NCBI GenBank assembly: GCA_015179045.1
Contig: WHUZ01000004.1
Location: forward strand, 1,178,001-1,242,000
Length of the DNA stretch: 64,000 nucleotides
Direction of reading: 5' to 3'
From: Kalaharituber pfeilii
Taxonomy: Eukaryota > Ascomycota > Pezizomycetes > Pezizales > Pezizaceae
The notes under the pieces are model-generated. The model was given only the letters and a program-made list of their open reading frames with translations. It made no database searches and was not told where the DNA came from. The translations under genes were made by a program, and so were the position numbers. How positions within the stretch are numbered: the stretch's first letter is position 1; each line of letters begins with the position of its first letter. This document shows positions 40,059 through 51,106 of the stretch, in pieces.

Positions 40059-40589
40059 GTGAATGAAGTTCTCAACGTCGCTCGAGCAGCTGCGGAAGAA
40101 CTTGATGCTGAACGACATACTCCCAACTATGCCCCTCTGGTACCAGAAAGACTCCACGCAGATGATGGGAATGCAAGCCGGAACCTCCGTGTCAATTTTT
40201 CAGCACACCAAACAATTACCCAAGCGCAAAGTAACCTTGCGGAGCTGGCACCCCATGTCTTTCATGAGCTGCCAACAAACCACCATCGCACACTAGGCCA
40301 CAACCCTTCGACATATAGACCTGTTTCACTTTCACCAAACCAAAGTGCCAACAGCAGTACAGTGAGCCCGCCTGTTGAATTGATGGGAAGCGGAAGTACT
40401 CAAGTTCGTGGGAATGTTGTCACTGCGGAACTACCAACTAAAACGAGCATGGAAATTCCTGCACTTCAAAAGCCAACAACAGGGAGCATTTCTGGAGGAA
40501 ACACTACAAACAATAATCGGAAGCATGAACGAAAAGTGTGGTATCGCAGGCTGTGCAATTTTTTACACCGGCGTAAATTCTGGAAGTGA
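40059..40589 (+). pseudogene. Second unit of the duplicated unknown gene, lacking its 5' part
   Basis: The frame aligns with unit 1 from NEV onward: EELD, RNLRVNFS, LAELAPHVFHELP, PPVELMGSGSTQVRGN and ERKVWYRRLCNFLHRRKFW. No ATG corresponds to the start of unit 1, and an upstream TAA closes the frame. The same C-terminal blocks are kept in both units, arguing that this is the true frame of the family. Confidence 0.5.
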
Positions 40590-42071
40590 CATGGAAATGG
40601 GAACAGGTTTGTACAATAACGGGTGTGCAAGATGGTTTATACATTGATGAATTCATGCACAAGATCGAGAGCTTGATGATGGAAACTTGGTTGTTGTCGA
40701 CAAGGACCGGTACTAGTTGAAGGTTCGAAAGCTATTTCTCTCCTCTATAATTTCATTCCGCTTTGTTTTTGTTTTTGTTTTTGTTTTGCGGACATTTATT
40801 TTACTCTTGTATTGACGCTACACATTGTATTTGTTAAGCGGGAATGATACCTTTGGATATTTCGGAAGAGTTACGCTCGGTTTGAACGGTTTGGGAATTT
40901 GACGTTTTCTTTTTCCATGACAACTTTCTAGTAGAGTATAGTTTATAAGGTCCGGCAATAATTTTCGCTGCCGTGATGTTATCCACCCCTATTTTTTGTT
41001 GTTTATTACAAATGACAAGCGTGGCTCTAGATCTTGGAAGCCTGGTTTCATAATCAGATGGAAGCCAATTATACAATGGATGACCCAGATTCCCATTCCC
41101 AGATGCTTATCAGCACTCCATTTTCCAGAAAATATTTTAAACCCCCTTCCAGATTTTAGAATCTGGACATACCCCCTCTCCTTCTGCCACATTCCTAAAT
41201 TCTCAGAACGCGCTCCCAGACATCGCACTAGTAAAAAATACATTGGACAATGGGAGATAAATGCATCAAACCACAACACCAAAAATTACTGCATATAGAT
41301 ATACATATATTCAATTGCGGTTTCTTTATTATACACTACTATGGATCTAGATGAAGAACTTCAAGTTGGCTTAGTTGCCGATTTAATATTATATGGTCTG
41401 CAAACGAAGCGACAACAATTAGATCAGTTTCATTTCACTCATGCATTGTAGATTCCAGGAAAAGAATCTAAAGAGCATTATCGAGGGTGTGGATAGCTGG
41501 CGACAATGTCGATGCTGGCAATATAGAAGTAATGCAGATAGATGATGCGGTGGCCATCTTGGCTAGAAGTTGCTGACTAACATCCTGAAAGCTTGAAGGT
41601 TTGAGCATGTATGTTGTGTTGCGACGGGAATCGGGGTCCAGCCCAGGATTTGGAATGGGCGTCTGGGAATGAGAATTCGGGCGACGGGAAGTCATCCAAC
41701 TACGGCCCAATTGGCTGATGAGGTGAGTGGCAGTGTGGTGATGCGGGACTGGGTACCTTATTGTAGAGCAGGGATGAACAAGAGTCTATTCCTTTTCGTT
41801 ACAAGTAGTATGCACAATAACTCAACCTAGGGCCAAGCCACTACCGCGGCAGCATATATTTAGCATGGGACCAAAACATCATTTCACCGAAATAAATCAA
41901 GCTTTGCAAAGTCGCCTATCGCAAACCATGCTGCCAAAGTATTCGCATAGATCTTGAGTACCTACATACTGTATTATTTTGCTTTGTACAGCATGTAGTT
42001 AACCATGAAAGACTAAAGAAGTAAAAATGCAAGATTTCAACTTCTCTGGGCTAGCAGATCAGCAGATATTG
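40590..42071. other. No gene recognised
   Basis: AT-rich, with a GTTTTT microsatellite near 40773 and an isolated short frame at 41341 (MDLDEELQVGLVADLILYGL) that may be a transposase remnant. Nothing else supported. Confidence 0.4.
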
Positions 42072-42073
42072 TA

Positions 42074-42155
42074 CTCGCTGGTCCAAAAAGTATTGGAACG
42101 GCTGACTAATTGCGCATAATTAGTCAGCCGTTCCAATACTTTTTGGACCAGCAAG
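42074..42155. mobile_element. 82-bp mariner-type foldback MITE
   Basis: Almost perfect palindrome: GCTGGTCCAAAAAGTATTGG at the left and its complement at the right, separated by only a few bases, with TA at 42072-42073 and 42156-42157. The terminal motif CTGGTCCAAAAAGTATTGGA resembles Tc1/mariner ends. Confidence 0.88.
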
Positions 42156-42569
42156 TAGATCACTACTTTCCCAAACACGCCGGCATCTCCGACACATTGA
42201 CTACCAAAACTGCACAACTTTTGCACTCAATATCTTAACAACCTTATGCGGGTGATGGAATGCATGAGATGGATAAGGCCAGGGGCAGCCAGTGTGTAGA
42301 ATGCCTGTCGGGAGGGTGTTGACTAGCGGAACGGTTGGCATGGGATGAGGGAAGACCAAGTATAATCCTAGAATGCGGCGGAGGCACGGAAGAACGTTAG
42401 TAGCTAGGGGCTTGGCGGGGGCTTGGATAACACCGAGTCATACTTGCGATCGCAAACATCAAATTTTTTTTTTCATGAATATTCCAGGTAGTCCAAAGTA
42501 CCTACCGGTACCTCTTTACCTCCAGCAATTGAAGACTCTTTGAAGATGACATTACCAAACACCTGACTG

Positions 42570-42606
42570 CCCTGCCATGGCGAGGAGCTACAAGCGGGGT
42601 CACGTG

Positions 42607-42633
<27 letters not shown>
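42570..42633 (+). mobile_element. Tail-2 micro-insertion
   Basis: CCCTGCCATGGCGAGGAGCT, GCGGGGTCACGTGA and poly(A). AAACACCTGACTG is at 42557-42569 and 42634-42646. Confidence 0.9.
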
Positions 42634-42637
<4 letters not shown>

Positions 42638-42718
42638 ACCTGACTGATAACTCTAGTCAACGGATGTGCTAAGTATGCAGGGCAGCGTTGATCTGCTAGT
42701 GTGTCACAGGGGGACGTT

Positions 42719-43870
42719 TTTTTTGTTTTTTTTTTAAAAAAAAAAAAAAATCACGTAACCCCGCTTGCAGCGCCAAGCCATGGCAGGTCCCTGGGCAAGC
42801 CCTCAAAGCCCGGAGACAGGCTTAACAAAGAAAGTTCTATATACACCTCCCCGTTCCACCCTCCTTCTAAAACCTGATTCCAGAACCTTCCGGACGTTCT
42901 TCTGGTTTCTGCATCGGGAAGGCTCCCCTATTCCACCCCATGACCTCCTCCTTCTTCTCTCCTTCCTCTCTCCTCTCCTTCCTCCACCCTCCACACCTTC
43001 GCAGCCCGGAACGAGAATTTGACTTCCCAACCCGGGTCGGGAAATCGCGAGCTTCTAAAACCTGAATCCCGGAAAAGAACCTTTCCAACTCATCCCACTC
43101 CTCCCCATTCTCTGCCGTCCTTTTCCAGTTCTTCTCCATATCCCCCCATTCTCTAAAGCCTTCTGGACGAAACCTCTGCTGACTGCACTGGAAGGCTAGG
43201 TGCTCCCCCGTCTGGGCCTCCCCGCAGCTGCACTTCTCTGATTCCGCCGCTCCCATCCTCTTCAACCACACCCCACATCTTCCCCTCTCCAGGCGCATGG
43301 CAGTGAAGTTGGACACCGCTGTCCTATTCCACTCCATAACCTTTCCCTTTCCAAAGCCCTCCACTTCTCTCTTCTCCTTCCTCCACGCTCACACCCTCTG
43401 GCGCACCCCACTTCCAGTGGCCACCTCCTTCCCCTGCATCACCGTCCCCTTCTTTGCCCACTCATCCGCCTTCTCATTTCCTACGATTCCAATGTGAGCC
43501 TTGACCCACATCAGTTTCGCATCTCCTCCCTTCTTCTTCCTCCTCGCTACCGCATCCACCACCCTTCTCACATCCTCGGTCTTTCCCTTTCCCTCCTCGC
43601 CTGCCTTCTGAATCACCATGACAGCAGCTTCAGAATCTAAGCAAACCAGGACCGGTAGCCCCTCCGGTACACTCTCCAGCGCACTTCTCACCCCTCCACC
43701 TCCCCGTCAAAAACCGTCGCCATTCTCCCTACTACCTCCGCCACCACCGCTGATCTCCCCCACACCCCGCCCCCACCTTGCTGTCCTCGACCTTACTGCC
43801 ATCCGAGAAGAGAACCGCTCTCCCTCTTCCGGCCTCCTCAATCGAGGTCTCCCACTCCTCTCTCCCCCCC
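42719..43870 (-). mobile_element. LINE-2 copy, RNase H to 3' end
   Basis: T-run, tail-2 hairpin, then ORF2 C-terminal pieces in the minus sense: RNase H (VCLDSEAAVMVIQKAG, MWVKAHIGIVGNEKADEW; 43691-43389), then VSNFTAMRLERGRC, CSCGEAQTGEHLAFQC and ERFFSGIQ (43364-42867, another frame). The C-terminal region is partly repeated (42850-42940 versus 43060-43170). Its right edge is exactly where duplication copy 2 begins, so it may mark the duplication breakpoint. No target duplication found. Confidence 0.8.
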
Positions 43871-44235
43871 TAAGTACAGGAATGCAATTATACATGGGCT
43901 AATCTCCAGTAGTCTCATGCCAAGACCCTGTTAAAATCTCCAGCTTCTCCATTATCTCTACTTCGTGAGAATTACCACTCGCCGGGCCAAAAGACACTTG
44001 ACTAGTGATGCTCGCTAGTCTTCTACGTAGCTTATATAGCTATTGTGCGACTGCGACACATTTGCGCATTGCATTTTTCGCATTTTTTTTTTTGCGTCTT
44101 CCACCCGGTGACCCCGTATATCATTATTCGTATACTAACTACCCTTTGGGGTATGACAAGACTAACTACAAAATAAACGAATAAAGTCACAGTAAAATAG
44201 CATACCATGCTCTCTTCTCGTGCCCAGAGTCGGAC

Positions 44236-44785
44236 TAGTGAGCGGCACGAGCTAACTCGTGCCGAGCTGGACGATGAGCTCGAGCCAGCTCGTGGGTAAG
44301 TGAGCTCGGCCCGAGCCGAACTCTTTTTTTTTTTTTTTTTTTATCATTACTCGCATACCGCCCTAGGGGCTATGGCGAGGTGAGCCGAACTGGTCAAATA
44401 GAAGGTAGGCTCGAGCTAGCGAGCCTTGATTACATGGAGAATAGGGAGGCCTATATATAATGTGCAACTTACCTTCTAGAAACCTTGAGAGATATTAAAC
44501 GTAAAAGACTTGATATAGGTCTATTTGATTGAATCACTTTTGATATTTATAGAAGTTGTTGGCAGGTCGGAATGAGCTCCGAGTCTCTAATTTATTACCA
44601 TATTCGGTATTTACAGTTTATGAAACCCTGCGCTGGCTGAGCATTTTAGCAAGCTGTCAAGAAAAAACACTAGCATGATCTTGGCAGTCTTAAGCTTGAG
44701 CCAAAGCTCGAGCTCAAGATCAGTCGGGCTAGAGCTAGCTCGCGTGGGCTCTGGCACGAGCTGGCTCGGCTCATGCCGCTCACTA
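44236..44785. mobile_element. hAT MITE copy with both terminal repeats
   Basis: Ends TAGTGAGCGG and CCGCTCACTA. The 8 bp outside do not match (AGTCGGAC versus CAGGCCAG), so one flank has been replaced. It carries a nested tail-1 micro-insertion at 44323-44381. Confidence 0.75.
44323..44381 (-). mobile_element. Tail-1 micro-insertion with a matching empty site
   Basis: T-run and tail-1 hairpin, flanked by GAGCCGAACT at 44313-44322 and 44382-44391. The duplicated segment at about 36705-36716 has a single GAGCCGAACT and no insert, which is a direct empty-site control. Confidence 0.95.
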
Positions 44786-45237
44786 CAGGCCAGGCCGTGA
44801 GGGCCGCCTGGACCGGCCTGAAACAATCAGGCCAATGGGGCCGGTCCAGGCCAACCAGGCTAGTCCAGACTATTCAGCCCAGTCAGATCATTCAGGCCAA
44901 CCAAGGCCATTCAGGCAGGTTTAAGCCAATTAAACAAATCCCTCCACAGCTATCCAGGTAAATTAAGGCCAGCATTTACCAGATTGTTTGAGTATTTAAA
45001 TGAGTACAATCTTCCATATATCCAGAATTTTAAACAGCAGCGGTCTACGATTTTAGTCAAGAATGTCACGTACCTAAGTCCTCACCATAGCCCACAGGGT
45101 GGCACGCGAGTAATGATTTTTTTTTAAGAAAAAAAAAAGTATGTATCACACTTTATATTCAAGTATATATACTAACAAATATTTTAGAGATGATGAACCT
45201 TCCAGACAATACAACAGACAGGACCCAATTCTTCGAT

Positions 45238-45291
45238 TTTTTTTTTTTTTTTATCACGTGACCCCGCGTGCAGCTATTCGCCATGGCAGGG
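45238..45291 (-). mobile_element. Tail-2 micro-insertion (copy 2 of the shared insert)
   Basis: Same insert and site as 38019-38072; the left flank has one change (CCCAATTCTTCGAT). Confidence 0.88.
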
Positions 45292-46270
45292 CTCAATTCT
45301 TCGATGATGATACCCTCATGGGCGACTGTCAATTACTGATAGTGGAAATATCCATGAAACCTGTTACCGAACCGATATCGATATACACCGAAAGGGTGCC
45401 CAAATCCATATTCATTGAAACTGAGGAATCTAGAAAAACAAAGCAGCGTGTGGAGAGGTATCATGACGGAGCCACAAAGAGAAAAGTGGGTAACACGGAA
45501 AGCTTGAGCAAGCTAGGACATCCATTACATGTCAAAAATTAAACAGAATTCAAAAGATCTCTGTTCCTATAAAGCATTCTAGGGATCGTAAGGAGTCTAG
45601 GAATGTCTGCAAAAGGAACACACTTTGCGTACGCACCAGACCCTTCAACACCTCCAATCGGAGCACAATAGCCAAATGCAGTCCCAAGTCTAAGCTCATT
45701 CCTAACGCTCACTTTTCCGCCAAGGAGACTTTCATTGCCGTGGCTGCTGGGCCCAGGTTAACTCAAAGTACCAGGACTATTAAAATCTAATTCACCTGGG
45801 TTAAATTCTAAAATCACTTGAATTTACGTAAATGGCCTGATTGACCTGGACCGGATCCTTCATAATATCACTCTCCGTGGTATTGAGGTTAGCAGCGCAG
45901 TAATTCGCGGATCATCACGTGCCCTAGCGTAAGACACGCGCACTGGCGCTAAGACGCTTGTCAAGACCGTCATAGCGCACGTTTGCTCTTAACTGAGTGG
46001 GAGAGCAAGGCGGTTCTTTTTTTTTTTTTTTTTTTTAATATATCATTAATCGCTTGCACGTACTAGCGGCCGCTCGGCAGGTACGCGGCCAAGTTCAGAA
46101 AGTAATTTTGTCCCACGTCTCTTATATAAACCACCATGCCATTACCTCGAAATGCAAGATTCCACTGTCATCCAGAAGCGCGAAGACGGTCGCACGCGCT
46201 TTTTTTTCTTCAAGTTTCCCATCAATCTTATTCGATATTGTTTTCCACTCTAACTCATGCCCCGGCAATT

Positions 46271-47153
46271 AAATGAACTCCGACAACAATCCAGATATGT
46301 ATATCAGTATTGCTCGAGAGTTTCCATTGGCATGGTGCTAGTTCTTTCATGTTTACACAGAATAGCTCAGGACATGAATGAACACCAGCAGCAGCCCACG
46401 CCTACACCAGCCTCCGCTCCGGAAATAGGTAATGAAGTCCTCAATGCACCTGCCGGTGCAGAGGAACTCGACTCACAGCCCAATATTCGTAACCATGCTA
46501 CTCTGGAACTGGAAATACTCTCCGGAGATCAAGATAGCACAAGGCGGAACCTCCGCACCAACTTTTCGCTGCTTCAACCTGTACTTCAAGCACATGGCGG
46601 TCATGCTGAAGTGGTACCCCGAATCTTCCATGAAATGCCAGCATTACAAAACCCTAGAAGCCATCACCACACACAAAGCCAACCCCCCTTTGCATCTGAC
46701 ACCACTTTGATGTCAGCATATCAGAGCATGAACAGGGATATTGCGAGTGAGCAGGGCCCTGTTGAACTGAGAGGAGTCGGGAGTACTCAAGCTTGTGGAA
46801 ATGCAACACTGCTAGTGGAACTACCACCTGAAATGGATTCGGAACTTTTGCCATCAGGAACCGTTCCCAGAGAATGGCCAGCAATATGTGGAAGTCGAAA
46901 AGGAAAGTTTGATATCAAAAGGTGCAGAATTTTGTCCTCCGGCGTAAATCCAGGACGTAACAGGGAACACCGGAGCGTGAGGCGCACTATACCATTCCGG
47001 ATGCAAACGAGATCTTTGAAGGGAGTCCTACAAAGTCTTGAGATTGATTATAGAAGAATTGATGCCATCCGCAAGGACCCGAAAAAGCTTCTTAAGTCAA
47101 TTTGCTGTCTTATACAGTGCATAGGCAAAAGACTTCGGGACTATGCAGTATAA
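46271..47153 (+). pseudogene. Unknown gene family, copy 2, frameshifted
   Basis: It aligns to 39208-39912 but lacks one T in the TTTT of the fourth line of coding sequence (GAGAGTTTCC for GAGAGTTTTCC) and has a second frame change before the basic C-terminus, so KRKVWYQ is lost. The conserved middle (RRNLRTNFSLLQ, RIFHEMPAL, PVELRGVGS) is still readable. Confidence 0.6.
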
Positions 47154-47442
47154 GGAAAAGTGTTTTACCAAGCCTTGGAGTCACGAACATGCATCCAAGA
47201 AGACGACCCCCCGGCGAAAATACAACAACTCGACCAGATGTATTCCTTTTTTAATTCTGAAAAGGGATTTAGATTCTGTGATGCCCATTCATGTGTTCTG
47301 TTATTTTTTTTTGCAATTCCTTAGCTACTTTATTGATTTTTTAGTGATTTTCGAACAATGCTGAAAAAAGAGCTGCAAGGAGTATCTGCTCGGATGCGTG
47401 TCTTTGCTTTTCCTTATACTGCATAGTCCCGAAGACTTTTGC
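47125..47442. repeat. 36-bp inverted repeat pair, putative TIR element
   Basis: GACTTCGGGACTATGCAGTA within 47125-47160 is repeated inverted at 47407-47442, with one mismatch over 36 bp. About 246 bp lie between. It begins where homology to duplication copy 1 stops. No target duplication was identified, so the element class is open. Confidence 0.7.
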
Positions 47443-49095
47443 TCTTTTTGTAAAGAGATTTTTTTTTTTCTTTTTTTTTTTGTTTATGTATTGTGATCAA
47501 GGTTTTGTATTGCAAGCGGGATAGATATCCGGGGGTATAGTTTAGCCTTGCATTTGATTTTGAACGTTGGGTTTTGGGTCTTTCGGTATTAATTGCCTTT
47601 TCAATGAGTGTCTGCCTTTTAATAGGACTTCACGTTGGACTGAACGATAGATGCAGTCGCAATCAACCCTTACAATGCGAATATGTCCGGCATAATGGGG
47701 AACGCTACGGTGCGGTTGGGAAAATTGACGTACTTTTTTCGCCATGACGGCTCTTGTATCTATATAGCGCTGTTAATATTTTCGCCACCGAGTCAATGTT
47801 TGTGCACTCTTCTTCCTTCTTCCTTCTTTCCTTCCTTTCTTATTTCTTTTTCTTTTCTTTTCTCTTCTTTGGGGCGGGGTCGGGGGAGTAGGGGGTGCCC
47901 CTCTTTTGTGTCTTCCGCCTTAGGCTGGGTACGAGATTACTCTTTCATAACTTCCGCTTCTATCTCTCTATTTTTTTCAGCTTATGACCTTTTTTTACTA
48001 TGGTTGGGGACATGTGTACTCGGATCAAATTTCGCATCAACTTCAACACTCAAATCACAACTAAAATAAATAGATAAAATTAGTTTCATGCTATACGATG
48101 ATAAATTAGTGAATGAAAAATAATTCTATAGAGCGATATCTATTTAATTAATTTTTTGTACTGGTGATTTGACAGTCAAAGATGAGCAGTTTTATATGGG
48201 AATCGGTCAAATTGTCCACCTTTAGTAACTACTAAATATAGTATAGTATAAACCAACCTAACCAGAAAAGGAAGTACGCTAACCTAAAATAGAATAGTAT
48301 ATACATATACCCTATACATATCCCTTCTACCACTTCGTTTTATCTGGTACTTGTCTATGACCTTTATATATATATGAATGAAACTCCTTCGTACCATAAG
48401 TTAATCCTTCACTATATGCATCAATAGACCGTAAACAATGATAATAAAAACGATTAATAGATGCAAAAGAAACAGAATGTAATGCCAGAGGAAGAGTATC
48501 TTGTAAACCATCAAATGAATAAGAACAGTTTTCTCGTAAATAATACTTAACAGAACACCAATAACGCTCAATAAAATTAAGTTCACAATGAAACTTAGGA
48601 TAAAAAATTACCTGTTGACCAGCAGCTTCTAATTCTTCTTCTAGCCCGCCTTTTTGCTGTATAAAATCAGGTTGCTGAGAGAGTAAAGTTCGTGCGCAAC
48701 ATTTTTGTGAATCTGTATTAACATTAAGTGAGCCAGACTAATTAATTAACTCAAGCATAGGAACGTATTTACCAATTTAATTCTTTGATTCAAGCGACAG
48801 GGTGACTGAACAGGCCGATATGTGCGACCGATGCAACAGGTATCAAGTATGCAAGTATAGGGGTCAACCAGCGGTGGACAGTGGATTGGTGCTGTAGGGC
48901 GGTAGGAAGAAAATCGCGGGGCATCAGTGCATGTAACGACTACATAACTAGTGCTTATAGTGCTTAGTCATCATCGAAGCAAATGTCCGCCCTCCTCCGC
49001 ATACAGATGTCCCCAACCATAATGAGAAAATAACGAGATCAATGCAGTCGTTATCATTTGTGGAGTCGTGTTGAAGAGATGGAACCATGGATCCT
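47443..49095. other. AT-rich region, no gene recognised
   Basis: Low-complexity pyrimidine runs at 47815-47880 and otherwise AT-rich DNA with no convincing frame on either strand. Confidence 0.5.
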
Positions 49096-49099
49096 TTGT

Positions 49100-49163
49100 A
49101 TTTTTTTTTTTTTTTTTGTTAAATCACGTGACCCCGCATGCGGCTGTTCGCCATGGCAGGGGC
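49100..49163 (-). mobile_element. Tail-2 micro-insertion
   Basis: T-run and the complete tail-2 hairpin (TCACGTGA, CCCCGC, GCGGCTG, GCCATGGCAGGG). No clear duplication was found at its ends. Confidence 0.7.
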
Positions 49164-49662
49164 ATGCATGCATACGTTCACACTAGTCCAGTTTAGATAG
49201 ACTAGCAATAGATTCTATTCTGTTCATTAAGCTACTAGAGCCTTGTGCACTCCTCAAGCAACTCTAATTACGAGACGCCAGACAAACTTGTATGATTGAT
49301 TAGTCCTCAATGGTTGTAGGCACTGGAAGACATTATGTAATAAGAGCCGATGGACAATTACCAGATGAGATGAATGGCGGTGTAAGTATTGTCTTGATGT
49401 AGCATGTGGTGATGCACCGATTATGGAATAGTGGGGGGATGGAGAAATATGCAGTAGATGACGAGGGGCGGAACGACGTGCACCCGACGAGGGAGAGAAT
49501 TGTGGGGGCATGTGTGCGGTGCTGCGGAAGTGCAGCAGGAGATAACAGCCTAGGTAGTACCGGTACAAGGAAGCATGTAAGTACGATACCGGGGAAATTA
49601 TCAAAATTAGGCTTACGCTTAGTGCGTTGTTGACTTGGGAAGTCCGTTGCAACTCCGCAATC

Positions 49663-51095
49663 GGACGAGCGTTTGGAAGCGACTCCACAACCACAACGTC
49701 CCCCCCCCCAGCGAAACCTACATAGATCGATAGGTCTCAGCATGCTGAGTCTTTTGATCTAATTTTTATCCTCAAAAACCACAACCCCACAAGTTTCCCC
49801 CTCGGGGTGAAATTTTGAGGAAATCCTCAGCTCACCACGTTGCCCAACACATCAACCGGCGCCAAGACCCAATAGGAGGCCCCGAACACCGGCCCCCCAC
49901 CCCGCCCCCTCACCGCCCCTCCCCCCCCCAATACCCTTCCGTATCACAATGGGTCGAGTCGCAAGGGCGACCGCCCCCAATACCCGACTAGGACACCGTG
50001 CGAGACGAAATACACGGAAAGCTGGGCATCGGACACATCAAGGTCATAGCATCGCTATGGAGTAAATGGGCAAAGAAGACACATATGGCTAAGGGAGCAG
50101 CCCTAAGGATCGAATGGAATGGGATCAATCTCATCAGCGGGGAAGTCGATCTCGGCAGCATGGTAGTCGACAGTTACGGAGGCGGACCGGAGGAGGCCCC
50201 CCTGGCACTCCACTGCTCTCCCCGCACCACCACCCGCCGACACACTGGGGCTCAGCCCAACCACTAACATAGAAACGACACCGGTGCCCGAAGCACTGGA
50301 CTTCAGCGGGATCTCCACGGCATATTCGGTGGAACCCACTTCCACCCCCATCCCCCCATCCCCCCCCCCCCCACCAGGAAGCGCAAAGGCTAAGCGGTGT
50401 CGCCACAGGACCCGTACGCCTTTAGGAAGAGACTTGACAACAAGGAGGCGACGAAAATAGCCCCCGCGCCAACGGCCGAGAGCCCACCACCACCCGCTGA
50501 CAGCACTTCCGCCAGCACCCCCGTGACAAGCCAACCAACCCCCGCGCCCACCCCCGCTTCCACGCCCACTACTCCCCCCCGCGCCCCCAAAGCCAAATCC
50601 CCGCCCCACCCAAACAAGCCCGGTGCCACCACCCCAAAGTTCGGCATTGTAGTACATGGGATAGCCCTGAGGAAGAGCCTCGGGAATGTCAAAAGATGGA
50701 TGGAGGCAAAAAACAAAGACCTGGGAGGAATTTTGGGGATACGGTGGTTAAGGAAGAAGACAACACTAGTTGAGGAGGGAAAAACGACGAGCTCGGCGGT
50801 CATGTTCCTAGAGTGACAAACTGAAATAGACAAGGTGAGGCTAGGAGGAAGATGGCTCAGGGCATGCCAGTACGAGTGGGACAGAGGATGGAGATAGGAA
50901 AAGACGTCTCCTCATGTACCGGCATGACCTGGAAAACTGTTATTGTCATTGATATTCCTCACTTCCCCTTCACACAGGAGGTTCCGGGGATTTCTACTCT
51001 TATATGTAACTTTCCTTTTATTTCATATGTAACTAAATATCGCCATAGCCCTTAGGGCGGCATGCGACCACTGATATATATATATAAAAAAAAAA
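49663..51095 (+). mobile_element. Complete ORF1-only LINE ('half-LINE'), 1.43 kb
   Basis: The plus strand starts GGACGAGCGTTTGG and ends in a tail-1 hairpin (51040-51068) and A's. AACTCCGCAATC is at 49651-49662 and 51095-51106. The 5' leader shares several blocks with half-LINE copy A (through GATCGATAG and the CTCAGCTCACCAC region), so it is essentially full length; copy A extends 18 bp further upstream. Between leader and 3' UTR there is only ORF1. No EN, RT or RNase H is present and no deletion scar is evident next to ORF1. Confidence 0.85.
50397..50816 (+). CDS. ORF1 protein of the half-LINE
   Basis: The frame holds DPYAFRKRLDNKEATKIA, a Pro/Thr/Ala-rich linker and the conserved block IVVHGIALRKSLGNVKRW, ILGIRWLRKK and SSAVMFLE, then a TGA at 50814. 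The family C-terminus continues past it in frame (KVRLGGRWLRACQYE) to 50895, so the TGA is probably a mutation. The upstream 49998-50390 stretch is GC-rich with frames that may encode an N-terminal part. By analogy with other LINEs it should bind RNA; no standard motif such as a CCHC knuckle is visible. Confidence 0.6.
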   Translation: MSPQDPYAFRKRLDNKEATKIAPAPTAESPPPPADSTSASTPVTSQPTPAPTPASTPTTPPRAPKAKSPPHPNKPGATTPKFGIVVHGIALRKSLGNVKRWMEAKNKDLGGILGIRWLRKKTTLVEEGKTTSSAVMFLE

Positions 51096-51106
51096 ACTCC
51101 GCAATC

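Larger units (their letters stand above)
43871..47115. repeat. Segmental duplication, copy 2
   Basis: Counterpart of 36303-40050 (see there). It starts at CTAAGTACAGGAATGC, directly after the LINE-2 copy, and ends near 47115 in the unknown gene, where an inverted-repeat element begins. It contains a hAT MITE copy with both ends (44236-44785). Confidence 0.85.
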
